From: Niastella soli
Lineage (GTDB): Bacteria > Bacteroidota > Bacteroidia > Chitinophagales > Chitinophagaceae
Length of the DNA stretch: 64,000 nucleotides
Direction: 5' to 3'
Assembly: GCF_017742245.1 (NCBI RefSeq)
Contig: NZ_JAGHKO010000004.1
Coordinates: forward strand, 1,178,001-1,242,000
The notes under the pieces are model-generated. The model had not been told where the DNA came from and searched no databases. It was given only the letters and a program-made list of their open reading frames with translations. Position 1 is the stretch's first letter. Each line of letters opens with the position of its first letter. Of this stretch, positions 36,906 through 45,781 are shown one piece after another. A program made the translations under genes and the position numbers.

Positions 36906-37342
36906 AATACATCTGGATCATTATGGCGCTATTATCCGGAGCTTTCCTTCCTATACAAGGAGGCATAAATTCCCGGCTGGGAAAAGAAATAGCAAGTCCT
37001 GTACATGCGTCTTTGATCTCCTTTTTGGTTGGCGCGGCTATCCTGTTCATCTACACCATACTCACCCATCAACAGGTACAATTAAGTGGATTGAAAACTG
37101 CACCCTTGTACTTATGGAGTGGCGGTCTTTTAGGCGCGTTTTATGTAACGGTCATTATTCTTGCCTTTCCTAAGATCGGTCCGGCCCTCACATTCGGGTT
37201 GGTAGTGGCCGGACAAATGATCATCTCTATATTACTTGACCACTTCAATATACTGGTAGCTCAACCTCATCCGGTTAATGTCTGGAAATTATTAGGTGTT
37301 TTGTTGGTAATCGCCGGAGTAATTATTATCAGAAAATTTTAA
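36902..37342 (+). CDS. DMT family transporter, YdcZ-type
   Basis: 146 residues with about five hydrophobic helices. The motif PIQGGINSRLGKEIASPVHASLISFLVG is characteristic of the YdcZ (DMT_YdcZ) group, followed by GGLLGAFYVTVIILAFPKIGPAL and WKLLGVLLVIAGVIIIR. These half-length DMT proteins usually act as dimers; the substrate is unknown. It overlaps DoxX by ATGA and is followed 2 bp later by the porin, so the membrane genes form one tight block. Confidence 0.88.
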   Translation: MKYIWIIMALLSGAFLPIQGGINSRLGKEIASPVHASLISFLVGAAILFIYTILTHQQVQLSGLKTAPLYLWSGGLLGAFYVTVIILAFPKIGPALTFGLVVAGQMIISILLDHFNILVAQPHPVNVWKLLGVLLVIAGVIIIRKF

Positions 37343-37344
37343 AC

Positions 37345-38721
37345 ATGAAAATAGTAATAGCCTTACACCTGTTTCTTTTATTATTTTCCGGACTAAACGC
37401 ACAAACGATACCTCCATTCAAACAACTCAGATATGATGAGGATTATTCCATTTTGAAACAGGATAGCAGCAGGAACTGGTTTAAAACCACCAAATTCGAT
37501 CCGATTTCAAAAAACGGCAATACTTATCTCAGCTTTGGTGGCGACATCAGGTACCAGTACCAGTGGTTTAAAAATGAAAACTGGGGTGAATCACCTAAAG
37601 ATGATGACGGGCTTATCCTTACCCGTTATCTGGCCCATGCAGACTTCCATGCAGGCAAACATTTCAGAACATTTGTGCAACTGCAAAGCAGTTTTGCAAA
37701 CGGAAAGGTAGAACAACCCTCGCCTGTTGATGAAAACCAGTTAGACTTGCACCAGGCGTTCGCAGACATTGCATTTACACTGCCGAAAGCACAAGCGCTA
37801 ACGGTCAGGATCGGCCGCCAGGAACTATTATACGGATCACAAAGATTAGTCGCAGTCCGTGACGGTCCCAACAACAGGCAATCATTTGATGCAGTCCGGT
37901 TATTATACACCCATCCCGGATGGAAAGCTGATATTCTCTTTTCGCATTTTGTTCAGTCGAAACAACAAATATTCGATGATGGGTTTAAACAAAACACGCA
38001 GCTCTGGGGTGCTTACCTGGTTAAAAATAAACTCCCGGTCCTGAACAATGCCGAAGTATACTATTTCGGCCTTTTGAAAAAGAATGCAAAATTTGATGAC
38101 GGCACCGGAAGAGAATCAAGACACTCCGTAGGCAGCAGGATCTGGACTGCCAACCACTTCTGGCGATACGATATTGAAGGACTTTATCAGTTTGGTCACT
38201 TTGCAGATAAAAAGATCTCCGCCTGGACATTCTCCGTAAACACCGGCTATAAGTTTGCCAATGCCATCCTGAAGCCGGAACTGGGAATAAAAACGGAGCT
38301 GATAAGCGGCGATGCCAACTATAATGATAACAAACTGCAAACGTTTAACCCATTGTTCCCACGGGGCGGCTATTTTGGTCTGGTATCATTGATCGGGCCG
38401 GCCAATCTGTTCGACATCCATCCCTCTTTCGCACTGGATCTGTCACGCACGGTGTTCTTTAATATGGACTATGACATTTTCTGGCGGTACAGCAGAAACG
38501 ATGGTATCTATGGCCCCAATGTGGCATTGATCTATTCAGGAAAAAAAAGCGGGCAACGATCCATTGGCCGGCAGTATTCCACCCACCTGGAATATGTTCC
38601 CAATAACTTCCTTTATTTCCGTTGTGAATTTACCTGGTTTAAGGCCAGCGATTTCTTACAGGATGTAGGCCCGGGAAAAAACATACTGTTCACCGCAACG
38701 ACTGTTCAACTCCGGTTTTAA
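37345..38721 (+). CDS. Alginate export-like outer-membrane porin
   Basis: 458 residues: signal peptide (MKIVIALHLFLLLFSGLNAQ), then an 18-strand-type barrel of the alginate_exp family with YLSFGGDIRYQYQWF, HFRTFVQLQSSFANG, LTVRIGRQELLYGSQRLVAVRDGPN and a C-terminal strand ending TTVQLRF. The motif GRQEL.YG.QRL is typical of the family. It probably provides a channel for substrates or products of the periplasmic hydrolases in this cassette. Alginate itself is not implied. Confidence 0.88.
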   Translation: MKIVIALHLFLLLFSGLNAQTIPPFKQLRYDEDYSILKQDSSRNWFKTTKFDPISKNGNTYLSFGGDIRYQYQWFKNENWGESPKDDDGLILTRYLAHADFHAGKHFRTFVQLQSSFANGKVEQPSPVDENQLDLHQAFADIAFTLPKAQALTVRIGRQELLYGSQRLVAVRDGPNNRQSFDAVRLLYTHPGWKADILFSHFVQSKQQIFDDGFKQNTQLWGAYLVKNKLPVLNNAEVYYFGLLKKNAKFDDGTGRESRHSVGSRIWTANHFWRYDIEGLYQFGHFADKKISAWTFSVNTGYKFANAILKPELGIKTELISGDANYNDNKLQTFNPLFPRGGYFGLVSLIGPANLFDIHPSFALDLSRTVFFNMDYDIFWRYSRNDGIYGPNVALIYSGKKSGQRSIGRQYSTHLEYVPNNFLYFRCEFTWFKASDFLQDVGPGKNILFTATTVQLRF

Positions 38722-38750
38722 CTCATCAAATACAATTTAAATTTAAAAAT

Positions 38751-39512
38751 ATGAACAAGGGTCTTTATTCCGCTTTACTATTTTTTTCACTTCTAAATAT
38801 TTCTGTCATGTCAAACGCACAAACTACAACGAACATTAAAAATGTGGTGATCGTTCACGGGGCATTTGCCGATGGTTCCGGATGGCAAAGCGTATATGAA
38901 ATACTTACCAAACAGGGTTACCATGTTACGATTGTTCAAAACCCTTTAAGTTCGCTAAATGATGATGTGGCAGCTACTAACAGAATTCTCGATAAGCAGG
39001 ATGGGCCGGTAGTACTGGTAGGCCACTCCTGGGGTGGATCGGTAATAACGCAGGCAGGCGTTCATCCGAAGGTGGCAGCGCTCGTGTATGTGGCCGCTTT
39101 TGTTCCAGCTATAAACGAAACTACTTTTGATCTTATCAAAACGGCTCCACCTGCACCGGAGAATGGGATCCTTCCTCCCGATGAAAAAGGATTTGTGTAT
39201 TATGATAAACAAAAGTTTCATGCCGGTTTTGCCGCTGATCTTCCGAAAGCACAGGCAGACTTTATGTATGCTTCACAAGGGCCTATTGCCGCACAATCTT
39301 TTGTGACCCCGTTAACCCAGGCGGCCTGGCAAACCAAACCATCTTATGCTATTGTTGCAGCTGAAGATAAAAGCATTAATCCCGAAATTGAACGGACTAT
39401 GTACAAAAGAGCCGGTGCAAAAGTTACTGAGTTACATGGCAGCCATGCGATCTATATGTCAAAGGCAAAAGAGGTGGCTGAGGTTATTGCAACTGCAGCA
39501 GCCGGAAAATAA
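38751..39512 (+). CDS. Exported alpha/beta hydrolase (esterase-like)
   Basis: 253 residues with a signal peptide (FFSLLNISVMSNAQ). Motifs: VVIVHGAFADGSGWQ (oxyanion), VLVGHSWGGSV (Ser nucleophile), AAEDKSINPE (acid) and LHGSHAIYMSKAKEV (His). This set is common in EstC-like esterases and related hydrolases. It is the last gene of the cassette and is followed by a clear terminator at 39534-39572. Substrate unknown. Confidence 0.9.
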   Translation: MNKGLYSALLFFSLLNISVMSNAQTTTNIKNVVIVHGAFADGSGWQSVYEILTKQGYHVTIVQNPLSSLNDDVAATNRILDKQDGPVVLVGHSWGGSVITQAGVHPKVAALVYVAAFVPAINETTFDLIKTAPPAPENGILPPDEKGFVYYDKQKFHAGFAADLPKAQADFMYASQGPIAAQSFVTPLTQAAWQTKPSYAIVAAEDKSINPEIERTMYKRAGAKVTELHGSHAIYMSKAKEVAEVIATAAAGK

Positions 39513-39533
39513 AAAACCTTACTTCAAATAAGA

Positions 39534-39572
39534 GGGGCTGCATCCAGCCTGGCGGATACAGCCCCTGTTTTT
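39534..39572 (+). terminator. Terminator closing the hydrolase cassette
   Basis: GGGGCTGCATCC pairs with GGATACAGCCCC (one mismatch) around agcctggc and is followed by TGTTTTT. It lies 22 bp after the last hydrolase stop. Confidence 0.9.
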
Positions 39573-39779
39573 AGAACTCCTATAGCTTCTTAAAATTTCA
39601 GAATAACTCCTGCTTTGATCTCCAGAATCCTCCCATGGCCATGAAGTGGAAGTATGGTATAAATTAGTTATCTGACAAGGAACTGCATATTGACTACATT
39701 TTCCCAGAATGTATAAAATCATGTATATTCACAGTCACCATTCGTTTAGACAGTCTTTCACCTGACAGAATAAAAGTCA

Positions 39780-40916
39780 ATGATTAATAAGACCAATTCA
39801 CAAAAAGACTTATTTCTAATTGAAGAAGGTTTAACCTATTTGAACTGTTCAAATATGTCACCTATGCTTAAAACAGTGAAAGAAGCAGGGTTGCAGGCAC
39901 TTGAAACAAGGGCAACACCCTGGAAAATCTCATCGGAAGATTGGTTTACAAATGCAGAGAAATTAAGAACCCTTGCATCAAAAGTATTTCAAACAAATAA
40001 CAATAATATTGCGCTCATCCCATCTGCCAGTTATGGATTAGCTGTTGCTGCAAAAAATTTTAAACTAAAGGCAGGAAAGGAAATAATAGTCCTTGCCCAA
40101 CAATATCCATCCAATTATTATGTGTGGGAAAATTTAGCCAGCCAGCAGCATTTAAAAATTGTAATTGTTCAAAAAGAAAGGGGCAAGACTTTGACTGAAA
40201 GTGTTTTGGGAAAAATAAATTCAAGCACAGGCATTATAGCACTTCCCAATTGTCATTGGATAAATGGTACTTACATAGACTTACAAAAAATCAGTGATGC
40301 TTCAAGATCAAGTGGTTCATATCTTGTATTAGACTTAAGTCAGTCACTAGGTGCTTTACAAATTGATATGGATAAAATTCAGCCCGACTTTGCAGTATCG
40401 GTGGGCTACAAATGGTTAATGGGACCATATGGCTTAGGATATATGTATGTTTCAAAAAAATGGCAGGATATCGGAGAGCCCTTAGAATATTCCTGGCTGA
40501 CAAAAAAGGGCAGTGAAAACTTTGCTGACTTGACAACCTATGTGACAGGATACAGAGATGGCGCAAGGAAATTTGACATGGGAGAATTTCCACAATTCAA
40601 TTTACTTCCAATGTCAATAGCAGCATTACAGCAAATTGACAATTGGGATATCGGGTTTATTCAAACTGAACTCAAAAAGCTTACAGATAAAATAATTTAC
40701 TTTAAAAAAGACCTTGGCGTTTTTGACGAAACCGAATTAGGCGTTGGACACATATCGAGTATTCCATTGAACGATCTTAACTTAAACAAACTTAAAGACA
40801 GACTGCAAACGAACAAAGTTGTCATAAGTTTCCGAGGAACATCAATTCGGGTATCACCGCATTTATATAATGACATTGAGGATATTGACAAATTATTGTC
40901 ATGTTTGCAAGATTAA
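39780..40916 (+). CDS. Class V aminotransferase (PLP, cysteine desulfurase-like fold)
   Basis: 378 residues without a signal peptide. IALIPSASYGLAVAAKNF, GIIALPNCHWINGTYID, LVLDLSQSLGALQID (the PLP Asp) and FAVSVGYKWLMGPYGLGYMYV (the PLP Lys) fit class V aminotransferases. No obvious catalytic cysteine loop places it among true desulfurases. The gene looks A+T-richer than its neighbours and stands alone, so horizontal acquisition is possible. It converges with the next gene. Substrate unknown. Confidence 0.85.
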   Translation: MINKTNSQKDLFLIEEGLTYLNCSNMSPMLKTVKEAGLQALETRATPWKISSEDWFTNAEKLRTLASKVFQTNNNNIALIPSASYGLAVAAKNFKLKAGKEIIVLAQQYPSNYYVWENLASQQHLKIVIVQKERGKTLTESVLGKINSSTGIIALPNCHWINGTYIDLQKISDASRSSGSYLVLDLSQSLGALQIDMDKIQPDFAVSVGYKWLMGPYGLGYMYVSKKWQDIGEPLEYSWLTKKGSENFADLTTYVTGYRDGARKFDMGEFPQFNLLPMSIAALQQIDNWDIGFIQTELKKLTDKIIYFKKDLGVFDETELGVGHISSIPLNDLNLNKLKDRLQTNKVVISFRGTSIRVSPHLYNDIEDIDKLLSCLQD

Positions 40917-40928
40917 GAACCAGCGGCA

Positions 40929-42359
40929 TCAATTCCCAACTGGAAAATCCAGATCGGGTAAAGGTTGAATTACCGGCTTACCGTTATTATCAAAATCGAT
41001 GCTCAAATCTGCTGCCATCATTTTTTTAAGATAACCACTTTCAGCAAACCGGCATTCCGAAAGTATGTTGCCTGCCATCCGGTGGCTTTGTGCAGCCCTT
41101 ACAAGGGTAAGCGTTCCATATTCAGACTCTGAAATCTCATACGGAATGAACACCTTGTTATCCAACACCAGTATCCTGTCGATCCGGCCTGATGTATAAA
41201 ATCGCCATTCACCAGTAAATATCATCCGGTCAGTAAGATCATTAACAAAGTCGTCTTTGGCTTTCGCACCGGAAGAAACCGGAAACTTTCTTTCAATATC
41301 CCGGTTAACCAGCAGGTTGTCTGCCTTTACCATCGTATAATAACCTTCGCAAAACAGTTCCCATTTTTTACCAGCGGGTGTATAATATTTCCAGGTTCCA
41401 TACGGCGTACCCGTACGATCGCGGTAGCCATACCCAATGATATCAGTGCTGTCTTTATGCCAGGGCATCAACGCAAATCGATTTTCGGGAGTAGGATCTG
41501 GTGTATGCAAAGTGTCGCCACTTAAGAAAATTGTGATTTCATCGCCATTGGCATCCATTGCTTTTTTCTGAAGCGGCTGGCCAGCCCAGGGTGGCAGTTG
41601 CTCATCCCAGGGTCCATTTGCACGGATGTTGTGCAGGTCAACATAATAGAAGTTCACTCCATCGTCGCTCACTTCAAAAAGATCTTTGACAAAGTACCTT
41701 ATGGCAACATATTGCATTGGTATTACCACATCACCTTTTTCATTAACCCAGCCCCATTTGCCATTTTTCCGTACAGGAAACAATCCATAGGCAAACTGCT
41801 TCACCTCATCGAAACGAGTCATCAGGTTTTTGACAAAAAATGAAAGATCTGCACGCCGCCGCGCGCCGGACCCGATATAGATCTCCCTGTACTCTTTAAG
41901 CATCCTGGCCCTGGAGGCGTTTTTTGTGTTGGCAATTGCATCATCGAGGAGATCCAATACGGTACGATTGGTTCCATCAAAGAAATTCAGGTCCAGTTCC
42001 CATTCCTTCGCCACGGGAAGCATCAATCGCTGGTAACCTATAGAAAAGGCGTAAGGCAAGAGATCGGCCAGGCGCCTGGAGCTGTCGGTACAAACCGGTT
42101 CATTTAAAAAACGGTGCCAGATGAACCCGATCTTTCTCCGCACCACCTCTCTATCTTTTTCATTGGCGGCACATGCGGCTTCCAGTATGATACGGCGAAA
42201 TCGAAAACCAGCATTTCCCGGTGAATCATGGTAGTTGCTGTCTAATGCTTCTTTCAGCTGCACAAGACCAGCCGCATGCGGCGTGCATTCCTGGGCAGCC
42301 ATACGGGAGCAGAACGCAAAAAAACAAATTGCTGTTAACCAAAAGGGTTTTAACCACAT
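40929..42359 (-). CDS. Exported WG-repeat-like protein of unknown function
   Basis: 476 residues from the start at 42359 (MWLKPFWLTAICFFAFCSRMAAQ), a signal peptide; this leaves 4 bp to the upstream stop. The middle carries WG-repeat motifs (KNGKWGWVNEKGDVVIPMQY) as in surface or envelope WG proteins. Later comes GTPYGTWKYYTPAGKKWELFCEG, resembling a MORN-like toxin-antitoxin repeat. It is third in an operon with two other exported unknowns. No enzyme motif was seen. Confidence 0.75.
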   Translation of the reverse strand: MWLKPFWLTAICFFAFCSRMAAQECTPHAAGLVQLKEALDSNYHDSPGNAGFRFRRIILEAACAANEKDREVVRRKIGFIWHRFLNEPVCTDSSRRLADLLPYAFSIGYQRLMLPVAKEWELDLNFFDGTNRTVLDLLDDAIANTKNASRARMLKEYREIYIGSGARRRADLSFFVKNLMTRFDEVKQFAYGLFPVRKNGKWGWVNEKGDVVIPMQYVAIRYFVKDLFEVSDDGVNFYYVDLHNIRANGPWDEQLPPWAGQPLQKKAMDANGDEITIFLSGDTLHTPDPTPENRFALMPWHKDSTDIIGYGYRDRTGTPYGTWKYYTPAGKKWELFCEGYYTMVKADNLLVNRDIERKFPVSSGAKAKDDFVNDLTDRMIFTGEWRFYTSGRIDRILVLDNKVFIPYEISESEYGTLTLVRAAQSHRMAGNILSECRFAESGYLKKMMAADLSIDFDNNGKPVIQPLPDLDFPVGN

Positions 42360-42363
42360 CTTA

Positions 42364-43959
42364 TTAAAATTTAAAAGCTGCACCAAATTGTTGTGTCACC
42401 GACCCGGTATATTTTGCGCTCATTGGCTTGTTAACGCCATAACGAAACACAAAGGGGCCAAGCAAGAGATATAATCCACCTTCCAGATCGAGAGCCGTGA
42501 ACTTTGCATCCTTGTTCTCTACCAATTCCTCCTCATTGCCCGTTGTGCTTATAAACTGCCTTAATTCGGTATTGGCAGCAACCCCAGCCCCTGCATAGAG
42601 CCAGAATGGGTATACGATCCTTTTGGTAAGCCCGAGGTTGGCATGGATCTCACTGGGGATTATTGTACCGGTGAACTTTTTATTTTTATTTACCGATTCT
42701 GCCAGGCTGTTCTTACTGTCGGTTTTCCAATCAGATTTCACTTTAAATAATCCCGATCCTGTACGACCTGAGATATACCAATCGAGCTTCCGGGCTTTCA
42801 GGCCACCGGTCATAAATCCAATGAGGTTCGTTTTATCGGCATGCCACCCAAAAAAAAGCTCATCTGGCCGCGACCATCGTTTTACTTTACGGTTTAGGGA
42901 TTTCAGGTGTGATCTGCTAGCGGCATTTTCACATTGTTGTGCGGTGGTATATAGTTCTATGGCGCGTTGTACGCCACCTATCGTCTTTGTTTTTTCTTCT
43001 TTTTTTGCTTCAGCCAGATAATACCTGCAAAGCTCCGCATTCACTGTTTCAATTTCAGGGCCATTGGGGTAACGGTTTTGATATGCCTTATAATAGAAAA
43101 CCGCATGGTAAAAATCGTTAGCTGTTACATATTCCCGGGCCAACCGCAGATAGTTTTTTTGTAGCACAACATCAGCTTCCTGCTTGTGTATGCCTGCAGG
43201 GAATTTCGAAAGATAATATTCATAGTCTTCTATCCTGTTCTTTTGCACCGCCAATGCATACGCCTGCTCATCACGTGCTTTGACCAGTTTAACGGCTACT
43301 GATGTTTTGTTATATAATTCGAGCGCCCTGGTATAGTTCTCCACTGCCGGGGTCCATCTGCTCGCTTTCAGATCCAGATCGCCATCTGCTACGTACTTTT
43401 TGAACTTTATTTCATTGAACCGGGTTGAATGGGGAAACATAGTAAGGAATTGCTCCAATTCATCGGGATCGTTACTGTTTTTATATACTTCATACATCCG
43501 GGATTCGCTTGCAGCTTTTTGTTCGCTGAGCCTGCCTGACTCATTGCTCAATTGCTGTTGCTCGAATTCCTTTGCTTCATCCATTCTTTTTTCGTCAAGC
43601 TTTTCTTTGAACTTCCGGTCGGCTTCTTTTATCTCCCCATCTACTTTTTCTTTTAGGGCTATCAGGTCCTTATGCGCCTCTGTTCCTTCATTAGAGGGTG
43701 GCGCTGTGCGAAAATAAGTAGTGAGCGCAACAGAAGCATTCACCCAATCGCCCATATTGACATAGCACATGGCTTTTAATGATTCAATGCGCGGATTGCT
43801 TCTTCTCAGCGTAGCTTCACAATTACGCAGCAACTGCAGGGCGGTGTTGTTTTCTCCATTTTCATAAGCCTCCCGGGCAGATTGGAATAGCTCAGTGGCC
43901 GATTGAGCCATAACAGTATAGGAAACTATAGTAAGTAGTATTACTAAAAAGTATTTCAT
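42364..43959 (-). CDS. Exported TPR-like protein with C-terminal barrel-like region
   Basis: 531 residues: signal peptide (MKYFLVILLTIVSYTVMAQ), then helical TPR-like repeats (SARE-AYENGENNTALQLLRNCE, NYTRALELYNKTS) and a charged coiled-coil stretch (about residues 105-165). The C-terminal 150 residues look like short outer-membrane strands (YPFWLYAGAGVAANTELRQF, FTALDLEGGLYLLLGPFVFRYG) ending in Phe. This suggests a periplasmic TPR domain tied to an outer-membrane part. It is the middle gene of a three-gene exported operon. Function not recognised. Confidence 0.75.
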   Translation of the reverse strand: MKYFLVILLTIVSYTVMAQSATELFQSAREAYENGENNTALQLLRNCEATLRRSNPRIESLKAMCYVNMGDWVNASVALTTYFRTAPPSNEGTEAHKDLIALKEKVDGEIKEADRKFKEKLDEKRMDEAKEFEQQQLSNESGRLSEQKAASESRMYEVYKNSNDPDELEQFLTMFPHSTRFNEIKFKKYVADGDLDLKASRWTPAVENYTRALELYNKTSVAVKLVKARDEQAYALAVQKNRIEDYEYYLSKFPAGIHKQEADVVLQKNYLRLAREYVTANDFYHAVFYYKAYQNRYPNGPEIETVNAELCRYYLAEAKKEEKTKTIGGVQRAIELYTTAQQCENAASRSHLKSLNRKVKRWSRPDELFFGWHADKTNLIGFMTGGLKARKLDWYISGRTGSGLFKVKSDWKTDSKNSLAESVNKNKKFTGTIIPSEIHANLGLTKRIVYPFWLYAGAGVAANTELRQFISTTGNEEELVENKDAKFTALDLEGGLYLLLGPFVFRYGVNKPMSAKYTGSVTQQFGAAFKF

Positions 43960-43985
43960 AACAGGGTTTAGGGGGGATTATTCAA

Positions 43986-45461
43986 TTAATAGTGGAATCG
44001 GGCAATATATCCTTCCTTACTGGAAAGGATATTTAACTTGCTGCCCGTGACCAGCCGTTTTAATTTTACAGTCTCGTACTTAGTTGAGGCGCCGATCTGA
44101 ACCGTATTCATCCGCTGCTTTTTTTCGTAGTCGCTTAGCTTCGCCCATTCTTCTTTTTCACGCGCCTCATTACGTTCTATTGCATCTGTAACCACCTGGG
44201 CAGCTTCTGCGGGAGAGTTAAAAAAACGGTCCAGGCCACTAACTGTCCAATTGAATGTTGAGCCTTCAATCCGCTGTCTGGGAGAAAGTTCTATTTCAGC
44301 GGTTATTTCTCCATTCGTATTTTCATAAAGCCGGTCAAAACTTTGATACCCGCCAATAGTTTGCAGGTTCCCTCTTTTATCAACCAGTTGTTGTTTATTA
44401 TCATTACCGTTCAGGACGAAATAAGGAGTTTTCCCGAAGGGCTGGATGCTTCTGTACTTATCGGCATCAAAATTCTTTATGATCCGGGTTTTTGACTTCA
44501 GAGCTATGAGCTTTTTCTGATAATCATTTACCGCTTCCGATTTCCCTTCATCTTCAAATGCCGAACCCCATTCATCTGCATTATTATATTTACTCAGATC
44601 TTTTTGAGCCAGCGCTTCTTCCGCTTCCTTACTGGGTGGTTTTTCTTCGCCCCGTTGATATTTCAGGTATTTCTCCTGGATGGCATCGATCTCCGCTGCA
44701 GGCCATTCAAGTCTTATGTAGGTATTACCGGCAGCACGATGTTCGCGTGCAGTCCCGGCCTGTACCTTTATCCAGGCATTGGAAGCGGCATGGGTGGCTG
44801 CATTCATAAATTTAGTCCCCATTTCCTTTAGCTCATCGCTGGGCTGAAAGTCTTTGGGTTGCCTGAACCAGTATCTATAGTTTTCATCACTATTTACCCA
44901 AATGACCGTAGAGCCCCAGGTAGTAGAAGAAGGAACATCTGCAGTGGGCGTTTTTTCCGAAGCACCGATCAATAAGTCATTGTTCGTGATATTAAAGAAT
45001 GCGTAGGCGCCAAAATCAAATTTATCATCAGGATTTAGCCCCATCCCTACCACCGCATTAACAGTAGTAGGCCTGATCGCCTTGTACCTTCGGACAAGAT
45101 CAGGGTATTTCGAAATATCCTGAAAGAAAACAGAGTATTTGTCTCCATGGAGATACTCCATATTAAGCTTGTAGGCAAAAACCGGGTCGATAACAATATC
45201 GCCCAGAACAGCCCACACCCTTACTCTTAAAGCCATGGAGGAAACATTCAGGATTGATTCGTCAAGGTCAAGTTGCTTGTTTTTAAAATCCGGGCTGATC
45301 ACCATTTCGAAAGTTCTATCCTTTGGATAGATGAAATAGTCGAATGGATTTTTGTAAACAAAAGCCACATCGACTTCACCTTTCTTTTTCAGCTTTATAT
45401 TCTGGGTGTAAGATGACAGTGCGCAAATGCACATGCAAAGGGCAAGGAGGTACCGCTTCAT
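43986..45461 (-). CDS. Exported protein of unknown function
   Basis: 491 residues from the start at 45461 (MKRYLLALCMCICALSSYTQ), a signal peptide; an ATG at 45497 would add twelve residues. The rest is mixed alpha/beta with no motif I can name. It contains a Lys/Glu-rich stretch near residues 260-310 and VYKNPFDYFIYPKDRTFEM near the N-terminus. It is the first gene of the operon with the TPR-like and WG-like proteins and probably works with them at the envelope. Confidence 0.7.
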   Translation of the reverse strand: MKRYLLALCMCICALSSYTQNIKLKKKGEVDVAFVYKNPFDYFIYPKDRTFEMVISPDFKNKQLDLDESILNVSSMALRVRVWAVLGDIVIDPVFAYKLNMEYLHGDKYSVFFQDISKYPDLVRRYKAIRPTTVNAVVGMGLNPDDKFDFGAYAFFNITNNDLLIGASEKTPTADVPSSTTWGSTVIWVNSDENYRYWFRQPKDFQPSDELKEMGTKFMNAATHAASNAWIKVQAGTAREHRAAGNTYIRLEWPAAEIDAIQEKYLKYQRGEEKPPSKEAEEALAQKDLSKYNNADEWGSAFEDEGKSEAVNDYQKKLIALKSKTRIIKNFDADKYRSIQPFGKTPYFVLNGNDNKQQLVDKRGNLQTIGGYQSFDRLYENTNGEITAEIELSPRQRIEGSTFNWTVSGLDRFFNSPAEAAQVVTDAIERNEAREKEEWAKLSDYEKKQRMNTVQIGASTKYETVKLKRLVTGSKLNILSSKEGYIARFHY

Positions 45462-45781
45462 GCTTAGGGTTGTTGGGTTTCGGTCAATTAGGGTCAAAAA
45501 GAAAACACAAATAAGTAAATTCTATTATAATATGCAAGCCCTTTAAAAAATAAGCCGGCAACACAAATGCTGAATAATATTAATATGAAAGTCATACTCC
45601 TTGGGCAAAAGCATACCATATGATCAAACTCATCTATTGATAGCCCAATATCACTCATATTTGTTTTTGAATATGTTGCTCTGGAAAAATATCATCCGTA
45701 AGCCTACCTGAAGTATTTTACTTCCCTGGATTTCTATTCCCCTTTTATTAAACGCGTAACAGTACGTGCAAAACTTCATAC
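45462..45781. other. Divergent promoter region, no clear element
   Basis: 320 bp between the divergent exported operon and tryptophanase. It is A+T-rich and must hold two promoters. I see no strong palindrome, terminator or small gene. Confidence 0.5.
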
